Of a stretch of DNA of 64,000 nt, positions 25,705-34,243 are shown in pieces (position 1 is the stretch's first letter; each line of letters starts with the position of its first letter). The notes below the pieces were generated by a model that saw only the letters and a list, made by a program, of their open reading frames with translations, made no database searches and was not told the origin of the DNA. The position numbers were made by a program, and so were the translations under genes. The stretch is taken from the NCBI RefSeq assembly GCF_001426245.1, contig NZ_LMCM01000007.1, forward strand, positions 124,001 to 188,000, in the 5' to 3' direction. The DNA is from Phycicoccus sp. Root101 (lineage in GTDB: Bacteria > Actinomycetota > Actinomycetes > Actinomycetales > Dermatophilaceae).

Positions 25705-27405
25705 ATGCGTGCACTGCGCCGACGGACGTTGGCCGGGCAGCTGCTCTTCCTCCAGCTGGGCATCATCGCGGTCGTCCTGGTCAGTGTCGGCGCGGTGTCC
25801 CTGGCCCAGTCCCAGGCGACGTTCAACCGCGTGGAGGGGCGCCGGGTGTCGGCCCTCGCCGAGCAGCTGGCCACCAACCCTCTCGTCCTGTTCAACCTCA
25901 GCCTCCCCGAGCAGCGCACCGGGCTGGCCACGCTCGCCCTCCAGACGGTCACCCAGTCCCGGGTCACGGCCGTGACCATCGCCGACGAGGACGAGAAGGT
26001 GCGGGTCTCCACCGACCCGTCGCTCGAGACCCGGCCGCTGCCGCTCGGAGCCCGTTCTGTCGGTGTCGGGGCGAGCTGGTCCGGGACCATGGACATCGAC
26101 GGCGACCGCATGCTCGTCAGCCAGGTGCCGGTCCTCAGCGTGGCCGAGGGCCACTACGGGGAGCACCTCGGCACCGTGATGATCGCCGAGGACTTCCCGT
26201 CGATCTGGGAACGCCTGCGCGGCGCCTCGTCCTACCTGCTCACCTACCTCGGCATCGCCCTGCTCCTCGGCGTGGCCGGGTCGTGGCTGCTCGCCCGCCG
26301 CATCAAACGACAGACGCTCGGCCTCGAACCGCACGAGATCACCGGCCTGGCCGAGCACCGTGAGGCGCTCCTGTACGGCATCGCCGAGGGTGTGCTGGCG
26401 CTCGACCCGCACGACCGGATCACCTTGGTCAACGACGTGGCCCGGCGCCTCCTCGACCTGCCCGAGCACGCGGCGGGGATGAGCCTGCGGGACCTGCGCG
26501 TCGAGGGGCGCCTCCTCGACGTCCTCACGGGCACCGGCCCCGACGGCGACCGCAGCGGGGACGGCGGCGACGAGGACCCGCGCGACGAGGTCGTGATCCG
26601 GCGCGGCCGCGTGCTGGTCATGAACCGCATGCGCGTCACCCGCGACGGCCGGCACCTGGGGACGGTGACGACGTTGCGGGACCGGACCGCCCTGGCCGAC
26701 CTCGAGCGCGAGCTGGGGTCGTTCCGCAGCACCACCCAGCTGCTGCGGGCGCAGACCCACGAGTTCGCCAACCAGCTGCACACCATCAGCGGGCTGATCC
26801 AGCTCGGCGAGTACGACGAGGTCGTGCGCTACGTCGACGCGGTGACGGAACGCCGCCAGTCCCTCGACCTGCTCGTCAACAGCCGCGTACGCGACCCTGC
26901 CGTCTCCGCGCTCCTCATGGCCAAGGCGTCCCTGGCGTCCGAGCGGCGGGCCGACCTGCGGGTGTCCGAGGAGACCTCGCTGGACCGGCTCGAGGCCGAC
27001 GACTCCGCGGATGTCGCGACGGTGGTGGGCAACCTCGTCGACAACGCCATCGACGCCGTGAGCGGCGGAGGCCCGGGCCAGTGGGTGGAGGTCGAGATCC
27101 GACAGGACGCCTCGAGCGTCCAGGTCGTCGTGAGCGACTCCGGCCCCGGCATCCCGCCCGAGGTCGCCCAGGAGGTCTTCGCCAACGGCTTCACCACCAA
27201 GGCAGCCACGTCGGGCGACCGCGGCATCGGCCTCGCCCTGACCCGGCTCGTCTGCCAGCGTCGCGGCGGTGAGGTGCAGCTCGGGACGAGCGAGGGCGGC
27301 GGTGCGATGTTCGTCGCCCACCTCGGCATCACCCCGGTCGCCCCAGCGGGAACCGGCAACCCGGCCGAGGCCCACGAGGACACCCGCGCAGAGGCGCACC
27401 GGTGA
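25705..27405 (+). CDS. CitA/DcuS-type sensor histidine kinase
   Basis: 566 aa. Transmembrane helix 1 (about 12-32), an extracytoplasmic PAS/Cache-like domain (35-170), helix 2 (177-196), a cytoplasmic PAS (220-330) and a kinase core. The phospho-acceptor is His352 in LRAQTHEFANQLHTISGLIQL, the H-box of citrate/C4-dicarboxylate kinases; N-box VGNLVDNAID (Asn447), G1 DSGPGIP (478-484), G2 GDRGIGLA (504-511). A GTG six bases upstream is an alternative start with better spacing to GAGAAGG. Divergent from tctCBA and coupled to its response regulator (GTGA). Confidence 0.93.
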   Translation: MRALRRRTLAGQLLFLQLGIIAVVLVSVGAVSLAQSQATFNRVEGRRVSALAEQLATNPLVLFNLSLPEQRTGLATLALQTVTQSRVTAVTIADEDEKVRVSTDPSLETRPLPLGARSVGVGASWSGTMDIDGDRMLVSQVPVLSVAEGHYGEHLGTVMIAEDFPSIWERLRGASSYLLTYLGIALLLGVAGSWLLARRIKRQTLGLEPHEITGLAEHREALLYGIAEGVLALDPHDRITLVNDVARRLLDLPEHAAGMSLRDLRVEGRLLDVLTGTGPDGDRSGDGGDEDPRDEVVIRRGRVLVMNRMRVTRDGRHLGTVTTLRDRTALADLERELGSFRSTTQLLRAQTHEFANQLHTISGLIQLGEYDEVVRYVDAVTERRQSLDLLVNSRVRDPAVSALLMAKASLASERRADLRVSEETSLDRLEADDSADVATVVGNLVDNAIDAVSGGGPGQWVEVEIRQDASSVQVVVSDSGPGIPPEVAQEVFANGFTTKAATSGDRGIGLALTRLVCQRRGGEVQLGTSEGGGAMFVAHLGITPVAPAGTGNPAEAHEDTRAEAHR

Positions 27406-28073
27406 TCCGGGTCCTGGTCGTCGACGACGACTTCATGGTGGCCCGTGTCCACACCGGGTTCGTCTCCCGCGTCGAGGGATTCGAGGTCGTGGGTACGTGC
27501 CACACCGGCGCGGATGCCGTCGCCGCGGCGGCCCGGCTCACGCCCGACCTCGTGCTGCTCGACCTCTACCTGCCCGACACCTTCGGCCTCGACGTGCTCG
27601 CCGAGCTGCGCAGCGCCGGGCACGACTGCGACGTCATGGTCATCACCGCGGCGAAGGAGGCCGACTCCGTCCGGGGCGCCCTGCGCCAGGGCGTGGTCGA
27701 CTACGTGCTCAAGCCCTTCGGCTTCGAGGACCTCCGGGAACGACTGGAAAGGTATGCGGCGCAGCGTGATGCGCTCGCCGCCGCCCAGGTGCGCGGCCAG
27801 GAGGACATCGACCGGGTGCTGTCCCGCGGCGGGAGCGCACCCGCCGCAGCGCTGCCCAAGGGGATGAGCCCGCAGACGGCGACGCTCGTCGAGGAGGCCC
27901 TGCGCGACGCCGACGGCAACCTGTCCGCGACCGAGGCGGCCGAGCTCGTCGGCGTGAGCCGGGTCAGCGCGCGCCGCTACCTCGAGTACTTCTGCAGCAT
28001 CGGCCAGGCCGAGGTCTCCTTGCGGTACGGCTCCGCCGGTCGCCCCGAACGCCGGTACCGCTGGGGCGCGTGA
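27402..28073 (+). CDS. CitB/DcuR-type response regulator
   Basis: 223 aa. Receiver domain with acidic pocket VVDDD (8-10), phospho-acceptor Asp54 in LVLLDLYLPD and Lys104 in YVLKPFGFED. The C-terminal output domain has a helix-turn-helix (NLSATEAAELVGVSRVSARRYLEYF), as in citrate/malate regulators. The GTG start overlaps the kinase stop by 4 bp. It probably activates the divergent tctCBA-uspA-rraA operon. Confidence 0.93.
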   Translation: MIRVLVVDDDFMVARVHTGFVSRVEGFEVVGTCHTGADAVAAAARLTPDLVLLDLYLPDTFGLDVLAELRSAGHDCDVMVITAAKEADSVRGALRQGVVDYVLKPFGFEDLRERLERYAAQRDALAAAQVRGQEDIDRVLSRGGSAPAAALPKGMSPQTATLVEEALRDADGNLSATEAAELVGVSRVSARRYLEYFCSIGQAEVSLRYGSAGRPERRYRWGA

Positions 28074-28076
28074 CGC

Positions 28077-28838
28077 GTGGCCAACGCCCCCGCCGCCCGG
28101 CACACCCTCGAGCTCCTCACCCTGCTGGCGCGCCATACCGAACCGCTCCCCGCCGGGGCGATCGCCCGTGAGCTCGGACTGCCCAGGTCCACCACCTACC
28201 ACCTGCTCGCGGTGCTGCGGGACCACGGCTTCGTCACGCACCTCGAGGAGGAGCGCCGGTACGGGCTGGGCGTCGCGGCGTTCGAGCTCGGGTCCGCCTA
28301 CCAGCGACAGGCGCCGTTGCAGCGCATCGCCCGTCCCCTGCTCGGCCGGCTCGTCGACACCACCACCCACAACGCGCACCTCGCCGTGCTGCACGGCCGT
28401 GACGTCCTCTACGTCATCGAGGAGCGTGCCCCAGGACGCCCCCTGCTCGTCACGGACGTGGGGGTGCGGCTCCCCGCACCGCTCACCGCGAGCGGCCTCG
28501 CCATGCTGGCCGAGCTGCCCGCCGCGCAGGTCCGCGCGCTCTTCCCGCACCGTGACGCCCTCGTCCAGCGCGACGGCCACGGGCCCACGACGGTGAGCGA
28601 GCTGCGGCGTGAGCTCACCACCGTCCGCACCCGCGGGTACGCCGTCGAGGACGACTCCGTCAGCGCCGGCCTGTCCTCGGTCGCGAGGGCCGTGCTCGAC
28701 CACACCGGCCACCCCGTGGCGGGGGTCGCCCTGACCTTCCCGCGGGACGAGGTCGACGCGGTGGAGCGCGCGCGCCTCGTGGCCGCGGTGGGCCGGGTGG
28801 CCGCGACGCTGACGGCACGGATCGGCGGGGTCCGCTGA
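28077..28838 (+). CDS. IclR-family transcriptional regulator
   Basis: 253 aa. N-terminal winged helix (RHTLELLTLLARH...AIARELGLPRSTTYHLLAVLRDHGFV) and a C-terminal GAF-like effector domain (residues 80-250) with YAVEDDSVSAGLSSVA and PVAGVALTFP. The GTG starts 3 bp after the response regulator stop, so it is probably the third cistron of that operon. It could control the tct genes, or could be the missing regulator of the hut palindromes, since the known HutR is also IclR-type; the sequence does not decide. Confidence 0.9.
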   Translation: MANAPAARHTLELLTLLARHTEPLPAGAIARELGLPRSTTYHLLAVLRDHGFVTHLEEERRYGLGVAAFELGSAYQRQAPLQRIARPLLGRLVDTTTHNAHLAVLHGRDVLYVIEERAPGRPLLVTDVGVRLPAPLTASGLAMLAELPAAQVRALFPHRDALVQRDGHGPTTVSELRRELTTVRTRGYAVEDDSVSAGLSSVARAVLDHTGHPVAGVALTFPRDEVDAVERARLVAAVGRVAATLTARIGGVR

Positions 28839-28920
28839 GTTCGGCTCTCCTGCTGGCACACTCGGCCCGAGGGATCGTGGAGCTGACGAGGGGGTGAGTT
28901 CGGTGGCGGGGAGCAGACCC

Positions 28921-29559
28921 ATGTCCGAGCGTCGTCGCGCCCGGCTGCGTCGGACCGTCGTCGTCCTCCTCACGCTGGTGGCCGTCTCCGGCGCCGCCGC
29001 GTACGCGGTCACCCGTGGCGACACCCCCGCTCCGGTCCACGCGTCCGGCGCGACGTCGGCCCCGCCCCGGGCCACCGCACCGGCCCCCGCCACCACGGCG
29101 CAGGACGTCTCTGCAGAGGGATTCGCCCCGGTGGTCACGGACCGGATCCCCGCCCCCACCAAGAGCATCGCCCTGTCGGCACCGGTCCCCGGCACCACGA
29201 ACATGCAGCCCGCCGCCGCCAAGGCCTTCACGTCGGCGTTCGCCGGGGCGCGGGCAGCCGGGCTGTCGCCCCAGATCAAGTCGGCGTGGCGCAGCGAGCG
29301 CTACCAGCAGGTGCTCTTCGACCGTGCGGTCACGAAGTACGGCTCACGCGCCGAGGCGACCAAGTGGGTCCTGCCACCTCTGGCCTCGGCCCACGTCAAG
29401 GGGTATGCCGTGGACGTGCGGCCCGAGAACGTCGCAGCCTGGCTCGAGGAGCACGGCGCGGAGTACGGCGTCTGCCGGGCCTACGACAACGAGTGGTGGC
29501 ACTTCGAGTACGTGGCGACGAACGTCTGCCCGGCCCGCAAGCCCAACGCCGCAGGCTGA
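28921..29559 (+). CDS. VanY-type D-alanyl-D-alanine carboxypeptidase, membrane-anchored
   Basis: 212 aa from the ATG at 28921 with GGGGAG upstream (a GTG at 28894 is an alternative). Basic N-terminus, one transmembrane or signal helix (RTVVVLLTLVAVSGAAAYAV), a Pro/Ala/Thr-rich linker of about 45 residues, then a peptidase M15 domain. Zinc ligands lie in SAHVKGYAVDVR (SxHxxGxAxD) and EWWHFEY. It trims peptidoglycan stem peptides outside the cell. Two Cys (VCRAY, NVCPA) may form a disulphide. Confidence 0.9.
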   Translation: MSERRRARLRRTVVVLLTLVAVSGAAAYAVTRGDTPAPVHASGATSAPPRATAPAPATTAQDVSAEGFAPVVTDRIPAPTKSIALSAPVPGTTNMQPAAAKAFTSAFAGARAAGLSPQIKSAWRSERYQQVLFDRAVTKYGSRAEATKWVLPPLASAHVKGYAVDVRPENVAAWLEEHGAEYGVCRAYDNEWWHFEYVATNVCPARKPNAAG

Positions 29560-29648
29560 CCGACGCGCCGGCGCTGGCCACGGCCCCAGTCGGCTCCAGC
29601 CGCCCCCAGCCGGCCGGGCGGTGGTCCCCGGCAGTCGCCCGGGACCCG

Positions 29649-29873
29649 CTAGCGGCCGCGGTTGCGTTCCCGGTTGCGGCCCTCGGGCACCTCGCCCCCG
29701 ACGACGCCACGGCCGAACGCCCACCAGAAGCCGGTGACGACGGCCGGGATCGCGACCGTCCACGACGGGACGTCGGTGTTTCCCACGACGATCGCCCAGA
29801 TGACGAGCACGAGCGTCAGTGCCCAGGCGATGTTGAGGTAGGTCTGGTTGCGGTTCCCCCGGCTGTTCTCCAT
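29649..29873 (-). CDS. Small two-helix membrane protein
   Basis: 74 aa. MENSRGNRNQTYLNIAWA leads into two hydrophobic helices (residues 13-32 and 38-56) separated by NTDVPSW, and a basic Arg/Asn tail (GRNRERNRGR). No recognised family; small membrane proteins of this shape are common next to actinobacterial cell-envelope genes. Convergent with the VanY gene, divergent from mobA. Confidence 0.7.
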   Translation of the reverse strand: MENSRGNRNQTYLNIAWALTLVLVIWAIVVGNTDVPSWTVAIPAVVTGFWWAFGRGVVGGEVPEGRNRERNRGR

Positions 29874-29949
29874 GCGACCAGTCTGGCCGCAGGGGCACCC
29901 CGAGCGCGTCCACCGGGCGGTGGACGAGCCGCGCACCGGCCGGTGGACC

Positions 29950-29955
29950 CACAAT
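29950..29955 (+). promoter_or_regulatory. -10-like CACAAT, leaderless start of mobA
   Basis: CACAAT then GAGCCG then the GTG start: a 6 nt spacer. It matches TAnnnT except for the first base. Confidence 0.4.
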
Positions 29956-29961
29956 GAGCCG

Positions 29962-30558
29962 GTGACCGACCCCACTGCCGCCCCCACCCCGCTGACCGCC
30001 GTCGTCCTCTGCGGTGGCGCCGGCGCACGCTTCGGTGGCGACAAGACCCAGGCCGTCCTCGGCGGGACGACCGTGCTCGACCACGTCCTGGACGGGCTGC
30101 CTCCCGACTGGCGGGTCATCTGCGTGGGCAGCGCCAGATCCACCCACAGGGTCGTCGCCTGGTGCCGCGAGACGCCGCCCGGTGGCGGCCCCGTCGCCGG
30201 GCTCGCCGCCGCCCTCCCCCACGTCGCCACCGACCTCGTCGTCGTGCTGGGTGGCGACATGCCGTATGCCGCGGCGCCGGCCCCCGGACTCGCCGCAGCC
30301 CTCGGGGCCGAACCGGAGCTCGAGGCGGTGGTCGGTCGTGACGGCGACGGGCGGCTGCAACCGTTGCTCGCGGCATACCGGACCTCGGCCCTGCGGGCAG
30401 CGGTCCCCACGCCCGCGGCGGGCACCCCCCTGATGCGCCTGCTCGACGGACTGCGGTCGGTCGCGGTGCCGCTGGAGGACCCCAGCGCGCTCGACGTCGA
30501 CACCCCCGAGGACCTCGACCGGGCAGCCGCCGTCGTCCGGCCTAGGCTCGAGCCATGA
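29962..30558 (+). CDS. mobA: Molybdenum cofactor guanylyltransferase (MobA-like nucleotidyltransferase)
   Basis: 198 aa from a GTG. Nucleotide-binding signature LCGGAGARFGGDKTQAVLGG (residues 16-35) matches the LxGGxSxRxGxDK of MobA; further PVAGLAAAL and GGDMPYA. MobA adds GMP to molybdopterin. The protein is near the usual 190-200 aa. Other nucleotidyltransferases (MocA, CofC) share the fold, but the GGDMP element favours MobA. The stop overlaps the next ATG by 4 bp. Confidence 0.82.
   Translation: MTDPTAAPTPLTAVVLCGGAGARFGGDKTQAVLGGTTVLDHVLDGLPPDWRVICVGSARSTHRVVAWCRETPPGGGPVAGLAAALPHVATDLVVVLGGDMPYAAAPAPGLAAALGAEPELEAVVGRDGDGRLQPLLAAYRTSALRAAVPTPAAGTPLMRLLDGLRSVAVPLEDPSALDVDTPEDLDRAAAVVRPRLEP
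30543..30548 (+). promoter_or_regulatory. -10 hexamer TAGGCT inside the mobA 3' end, leaderless start of the quinone oxidoreductase gene
   Basis: TAGGCT, 6 nt spacer, ATG. The same hexamer and spacer occur at ybaK. It would give the downstream gene its own transcript in addition to mobA read-through. Confidence 0.55.
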
Positions 30559-31532
30559 AGGCCATCACCCTCCCCACTCCCGGCGACGCGGACGCCCTCG
30601 TCCTCGCCGAGGTCCCCGACCCCCAGCCCGCTGCCGGCGAGGTGCGCGTCCGGGTCGCGGCCGCCGGCGTGAACCGCGCCGACGTGATGCAGCGGATGGG
30701 CCACTACGACCCGCCGCCCGGCGCCTCCGCCTACCCCGGCCTGGAGGTCAGCGGCACGGTCGACGCCGTCGGTGAGGACGTCACGGGCTGGGCCGTCGGT
30801 GACGAGGTGTGCGCCCTGCTGTCCGGGGGTGGGTACGCCGAGCTGGTGTGCGTCCCGTCCGGCCAGCTGCTCCCGGTGCCGGCAGGCGTCTCCCTCGAGG
30901 ACGCCGCGGCACTGCCCGAGGTCGTCAACACGGTGTGGAGCAACGTCTTCATGACCGCCAACCTGCTGCCCGGGCAGACCCTGCTCGTCCACGGGGGGTC
31001 CTCCGGCATCGGCACCATGGCCATCCAGCTGGCCCGGGAGGTCGGTGCCAGGGTCATCGTCACGGCCGGTTCGGCCGCGAAGCTGGAAGCCTGCCGCGAG
31101 CTCGGCGCCGAGGTCCTCGTCAACTACCGCGAGCAGGACTTCGTCGAGGAGGTGCGCGCGGCCACCGGTGGCGCCGGCGCCGACGTCATCCTCGACAACA
31201 TGGGGGCCAAGTACCTCGCCCGCAACGTCGAGGCCCTCGCCACCAACGGTCGCCTCGTCGTGATCGGGCTCCAGGGTGGCACGAAGGCGGAGCTCGACCT
31301 CGGCCTGATGCTGCGCAAGCGCGCCGCCGTCATCGCGACCTCGTTGCGGGCCCGTCCTGCTGACGAGAAGGCCACCATCGTCGCGGCGGTCCGTGAGCAC
31401 GTCTGGCCGCTCATCGAGTCCGGCCGGGTCCGTCCCGTCATCCACTCGCGGCACGCCCTCGCCGACGCGCCGTCCGCCCACCGCGAGCTCGAGGAGAGCG
31501 GCCACATCGGCAAGATCCTCCTCACCCCCTGA
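30555..31532 (+). CDS. Zinc-free NAD(P)H quinone oxidoreductase (PIG3-like MDR family)
   Basis: 325 aa. GroES-like N-terminal half (EVRVRVAAAGVNRADVMQRMG) and Rossmann half with GGSSGIGTMAIQLARE, then VNYREQDFVEEV and NMGAKYLARN. Zinc-binding Cys/His of alcohol dehydrogenases are absent. Closest to the TP53I3/PIG3 quinone oxidoreductases, cytosolic NADPH-dependent enzymes. It overlaps mobA by 4 bp and ends exactly where a 14-bp tandem repeat begins. Confidence 0.92.
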   Translation: MKAITLPTPGDADALVLAEVPDPQPAAGEVRVRVAAAGVNRADVMQRMGHYDPPPGASAYPGLEVSGTVDAVGEDVTGWAVGDEVCALLSGGGYAELVCVPSGQLLPVPAGVSLEDAAALPEVVNTVWSNVFMTANLLPGQTLLVHGGSSGIGTMAIQLAREVGARVIVTAGSAAKLEACRELGAEVLVNYREQDFVEEVRAATGGAGADVILDNMGAKYLARNVEALATNGRLVVIGLQGGTKAELDLGLMLRKRAAVIATSLRARPADEKATIVAAVREHVWPLIESGRVRPVIHSRHALADAPSAHRELEESGHIGKILLTP

Positions 31533-31613
31533 CGGTGGCCTCCTGACGGTGCCTCCTGATGGTGCCGTCCGGACAGCGCCGTCCGGACAGCGCCGTCCTG
31601 ACGGTGTCCTCCT
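31531..31613 (+). repeat. Six tandem ~14-bp repeats after the quinone oxidoreductase gene
   Basis: Units such as GACGGTGGCCTCCT, GACAGCGCCGTCCG and GACAGCGCCGTCCT follow each other with period 14 (one unit is 13). Two inner units contain GTCCGGAC, itself a palindrome, so GTCCGGAC-N6-GTCCGGAC (31567-31588) can fold as a hairpin and may end transcription. The array begins at the stop codon. Confidence 0.75.
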
Positions 31614-31635
31614 GACAGCGGGCGGGCGCACCTGC

Positions 31636-31641
31636 CACGCT
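31636..31641 (+). promoter_or_regulatory. -10-like CACGCT before the DUF1304 gene
   Basis: CACGCT, 6 nt G-rich spacer, GTG. The spacer could also act as a weak ribosome site, so leaderless status is less certain here. Confidence 0.35.
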
Positions 31642-31647
31642 GCGGGG

Positions 31648-32010
31648 GTGAGCACCGTCGCCGTCGTCCTCGTCGCCCTCGTGGCGGCCATCCACGTCTA
31701 CATCGTCGTCCTCGAGATGGTGCTGTGGACGACCCCGCGGGGACGGGCCGCCTTCGGGCTGACCCAGGAGTTCGCCGAGTCCACCAGGGCGCTCGCCGCC
31801 AACCAGGGGCTGTACAACGGGTTCCTCGCCGCCGGCCTCCTCTGGGGGCTCGTCGGACCGGCCGACCACCGGTTCGCCTTCCGCGTGTTCTTCCTCGTCT
31901 GCGTCGTCGTCGCCGGGCTCTACGGCGCAGCCACCGCGAGCCGCCGGATCCTGCTCGTGCAGGCACTCCCGGGAGCCGTCGCTCTCGCCGCGGTGCTGCT
32001 CGCCGGCTGA
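31648..32010 (+). CDS. DUF1304 membrane protein
   Basis: 120 aa, four hydrophobic helices. Conserved VAAIHVYIVVLEMVLW at the N-terminus and NQGLYNGFLAAGLLWG in the middle are the DUF1304 signature (YqjF-like). Function unknown. GTG start. Confidence 0.85.
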   Translation: MSTVAVVLVALVAAIHVYIVVLEMVLWTTPRGRAAFGLTQEFAESTRALAANQGLYNGFLAAGLLWGLVGPADHRFAFRVFFLVCVVVAGLYGAATASRRILLVQALPGAVALAAVLLAG

Positions 32011-32189
32011 CGTCCCGGGCAGGTCCCGCTCGCCGGTAGACTTGACCTGTCCGGTGCGGTCGACCTGAGGTCCGCCTGCGGTAGTCGCCCGGAATGTTCA
32101 GGGTTCCTGTGCGCCTCGGAGGTGGGTTCGGCGCACGCCCGTCCGCCGTGCCCCGGCACCGGCGGCCAGAGAACCAGGACGAGAACCCC

Positions 32190-33470
32190 GTGTCACCGAT
32201 CGCCTCCTACCGCCACCTGCTCCGCCTCGCCGGACCCCTCTACGTCGTCATCGCGTTCGTCGGACGACTTCCCCTGGCCATGAGCCAGATGGGCGCCCTC
32301 CTGCTCGTGTCCGGCACGACCGGTTCGTATGCCGCGGGGGGCCTCGCCGCCGGCGCGCTGGCCGTGGCCAACGCCCTCTGCTCACCCGTCGCCGCCGTCC
32401 TGTCCGACCGCATCGGCCAGCGGCCGGTCGTGCTGGTGCAGTCCGTGCTCGGCGGACTCGGGCTGCTCGCCCTCGTCGTGCTGGCCCACCGCGACGCATC
32501 GGGCGGCGTCCTCGCGGCGACGGCCGGCCTCAGCGGTGCGTTCCTGCCCCAGATCGGCCCGCTCGCCCGGGTGCGGTGGCGCCCCATCACCCGGAACAGC
32601 GGGGCCCGGCAGCCGCGCCTGGTCGAGGCGGCCTTCTCCTACGAGGGCGCCGCCGACGAGGCCACCTTCGTCCTCGGGCCGGCCCTGCTGGGCCTGCTCG
32701 TGCTCGTCGCCGACCCCGGCGCCGGCCTGGTCGTCGCGACCGTCCTGCTCGTGGTCTTCGGGTGCGCGTTCGCCGTGCACCCGACGGCCGAGCTCGCCCG
32801 GGCGCCGCGTCGCACCGGCCAGCCGCGGGTCCGGGTCCTGAGCGCGACGCTGGTGGTCCTCATGCTCGCCCAGGGGCTGATCGGGGCGTTCTTCGGCTCG
32901 GTGCAGACGGGGACGAGCGTCCTGGCCACCTCTGTCGGGCACGCCGGGATCGCCGGCCTCGTCCACGCGGTGCTGGGCGTCGGCAGCGTCGCCGCCGGGC
33001 TGGCGATCGCCGGGGTGCCCGAACGGTTCGGCTTCCCCCTGCGCATGCTCGTCGCTGCCGGGGGCCTGCTCGTCCTCTCGCTGCCGCTCCTCGCGGTCGA
33101 CTCGCTCCGCTCCCTGGTCCTCGTGGTGCTGGTCCTCGGCTTCGTCGTGGCGCCCTACATGATCAGCAACTTCACCATGGGCGAGCGCAGCGCTCCCGCG
33201 GCGAAGGTCGGCACGGCGATGACCCTGCTCGCCGCGGCGACCGGCCTCGGCTATGCCGTCGGGTCGGCGCTCGCAGGTCGCCTCGCCGACGACCACGGAC
33301 ACACGGCGGCGTTCGCCGTGACCGTGTCCGCGGCGGCCGGTGCGCTGCTCCTCTCCCTCGCCAGCCAGCGCCTGCTCCGTCGCCCGGCAGCGCCCCACCA
33401 CCTCCCGCTCGGCACTGCCCAGCCCTCGAGCGAGGTGTCGGGCTCCACCGCAGGCGTCGTCCACGCCTGA
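32190..33470 (+). CDS. MFS transporter
   Basis: 426 aa with about 12 transmembrane helices. Between helices 2 and 3 lies VLSDRIGQRPVVL, a typical MFS motif A. The N-terminal SYRHLLRLAGPLYVVIAFVGRLPLAMSQMG places it in the group of actinobacterial MFS proteins of unknown substrate, probably an efflux pump. The GTG at 32190 has AGGACGAGA upstream; the frame runs back to 32094 but that region lacks membrane or homologous character and contains promoter-like DNA. Confidence 0.85.
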   Translation: MSPIASYRHLLRLAGPLYVVIAFVGRLPLAMSQMGALLLVSGTTGSYAAGGLAAGALAVANALCSPVAAVLSDRIGQRPVVLVQSVLGGLGLLALVVLAHRDASGGVLAATAGLSGAFLPQIGPLARVRWRPITRNSGARQPRLVEAAFSYEGAADEATFVLGPALLGLLVLVADPGAGLVVATVLLVVFGCAFAVHPTAELARAPRRTGQPRVRVLSATLVVLMLAQGLIGAFFGSVQTGTSVLATSVGHAGIAGLVHAVLGVGSVAAGLAIAGVPERFGFPLRMLVAAGGLLVLSLPLLAVDSLRSLVLVVLVLGFVVAPYMISNFTMGERSAPAAKVGTAMTLLAAATGLGYAVGSALAGRLADDHGHTAAFAVTVSAAAGALLLSLASQRLLRRPAAPHHLPLGTAQPSSEVSGSTAGVVHA

Positions 33471-33490
33471 TGCTTGACGGCGTGGCCTGA

Positions 33491-33530
33491 TACTCGGTAT
33501 ACCTACTCCCACCAGTAGCAATACCGGGTA
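33491..33530. promoter_or_regulatory. 40-bp interrupted palindrome upstream of padR
   Basis: Outer arms TACTCGGTAT and ATACCGGGTA (9 of 10 pairs) and inner arms TACT and AGTA are all centred on the same point, between 33510 and 33511. It is AT-rich for this genome and ends 53 bp before the regulator's GTG. Large symmetric sites of this kind are typical operators of PadR repressors. Confidence 0.7.
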
Positions 33531-33583
33531 TGTAGGGGACAGGAACCGGGGCGACCCGGAGGGGATCGAGGGGAGGGGCGCCG

Positions 33584-34243
33584 GTGTCGGTTCGCCAGGG
33601 GCTGTTGGCCCTGCTCGCACAGGAGCCGATGTACGGCGCCCAGCTCCGGTCGGAGTTCGAGGCCAGGACCGGGGGGACCTGGCCGCTCAACGTCGGACAG
33701 GTCTACACGACCCTCGCCCGGCTGGAGCGCGACGGCCTGGTCGAGGCCGTGGGCGCCGACGAGGACGGCCGGATCAGCTACCGGCTGACCCGGACCGGTC
33801 GGGCCGAGGTCGCCCAGTGGTGGGTGTCGCCGGTGGACCGGGAGACCACCCCGCGGGACGAGCTCGTCATCAAGCTCGCCCTGGCCGTCACGGTGGACGG
33901 CGTCGACGTCGACCGCGTCGTCCAGACGCAGCGCACGGCGACCCTGCGGCACCTGCAGGACCTCACCCGGCTCAAGCAGCGGGCCACCACCCACCTCGAG
34001 TCCGACGAGGACAACGGCAGCGTCGACCTCGCCTGGCTCCTGGTCCTCGAGAACCTCATCTACGCCGGGGAGGCCGAGGTCCGCTGGCTGGACCACGTCG
34101 AGGCCCGGCTCATCCGCGAGGCGAGCCGCCCACGCCGCAAGGCTCGCGCCATACCGACGACCGACGGGGAGGGGACCGGCGCCGCCGGTGCACCGCCGGC
34201 CGCGCACGACACCATCTCCACCACGCTCAGGGGGGCACAGTGA
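33584..34243 (+). CDS. PadR-family transcriptional regulator
   Basis: 219 aa. N-terminal winged helix SVRQGLLALLAQEPMYGAQLRSEFEARTGGTWPLNVGQVYTTLARLERDGLV with the PadR GQVYTTL element, then a long C-terminal coiled-coil dimerisation region. Such regulators repress neighbouring drug or peptide ABC exporters until the ligand appears. It overlaps the ATPase gene downstream by 4 bp (GTGA). Confidence 0.93.
   Translation: MSVRQGLLALLAQEPMYGAQLRSEFEARTGGTWPLNVGQVYTTLARLERDGLVEAVGADEDGRISYRLTRTGRAEVAQWWVSPVDRETTPRDELVIKLALAVTVDGVDVDRVVQTQRTATLRHLQDLTRLKQRATTHLESDEDNGSVDLAWLLVLENLIYAGEAEVRWLDHVEARLIREASRPRRKARAIPTTDGEGTGAAGAPPAAHDTISTTLRGAQ

Noticed and set aside
29649-31691. 680-aa minus-strand open frame opposite mobA and the quinone oxidoreductase
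   Set aside because: Only its last 74 codons look like a real (small membrane) protein; the rest is antisense to two well-recognised enzymes.
32094-32189. 32-residue N-terminal extension of the MFS protein
   Set aside because: No ribosome site at its ATG, Arg/Pro/Gly-rich sequence without homology; the GTG at 32190 has a good ribosome site and begins the first helix.
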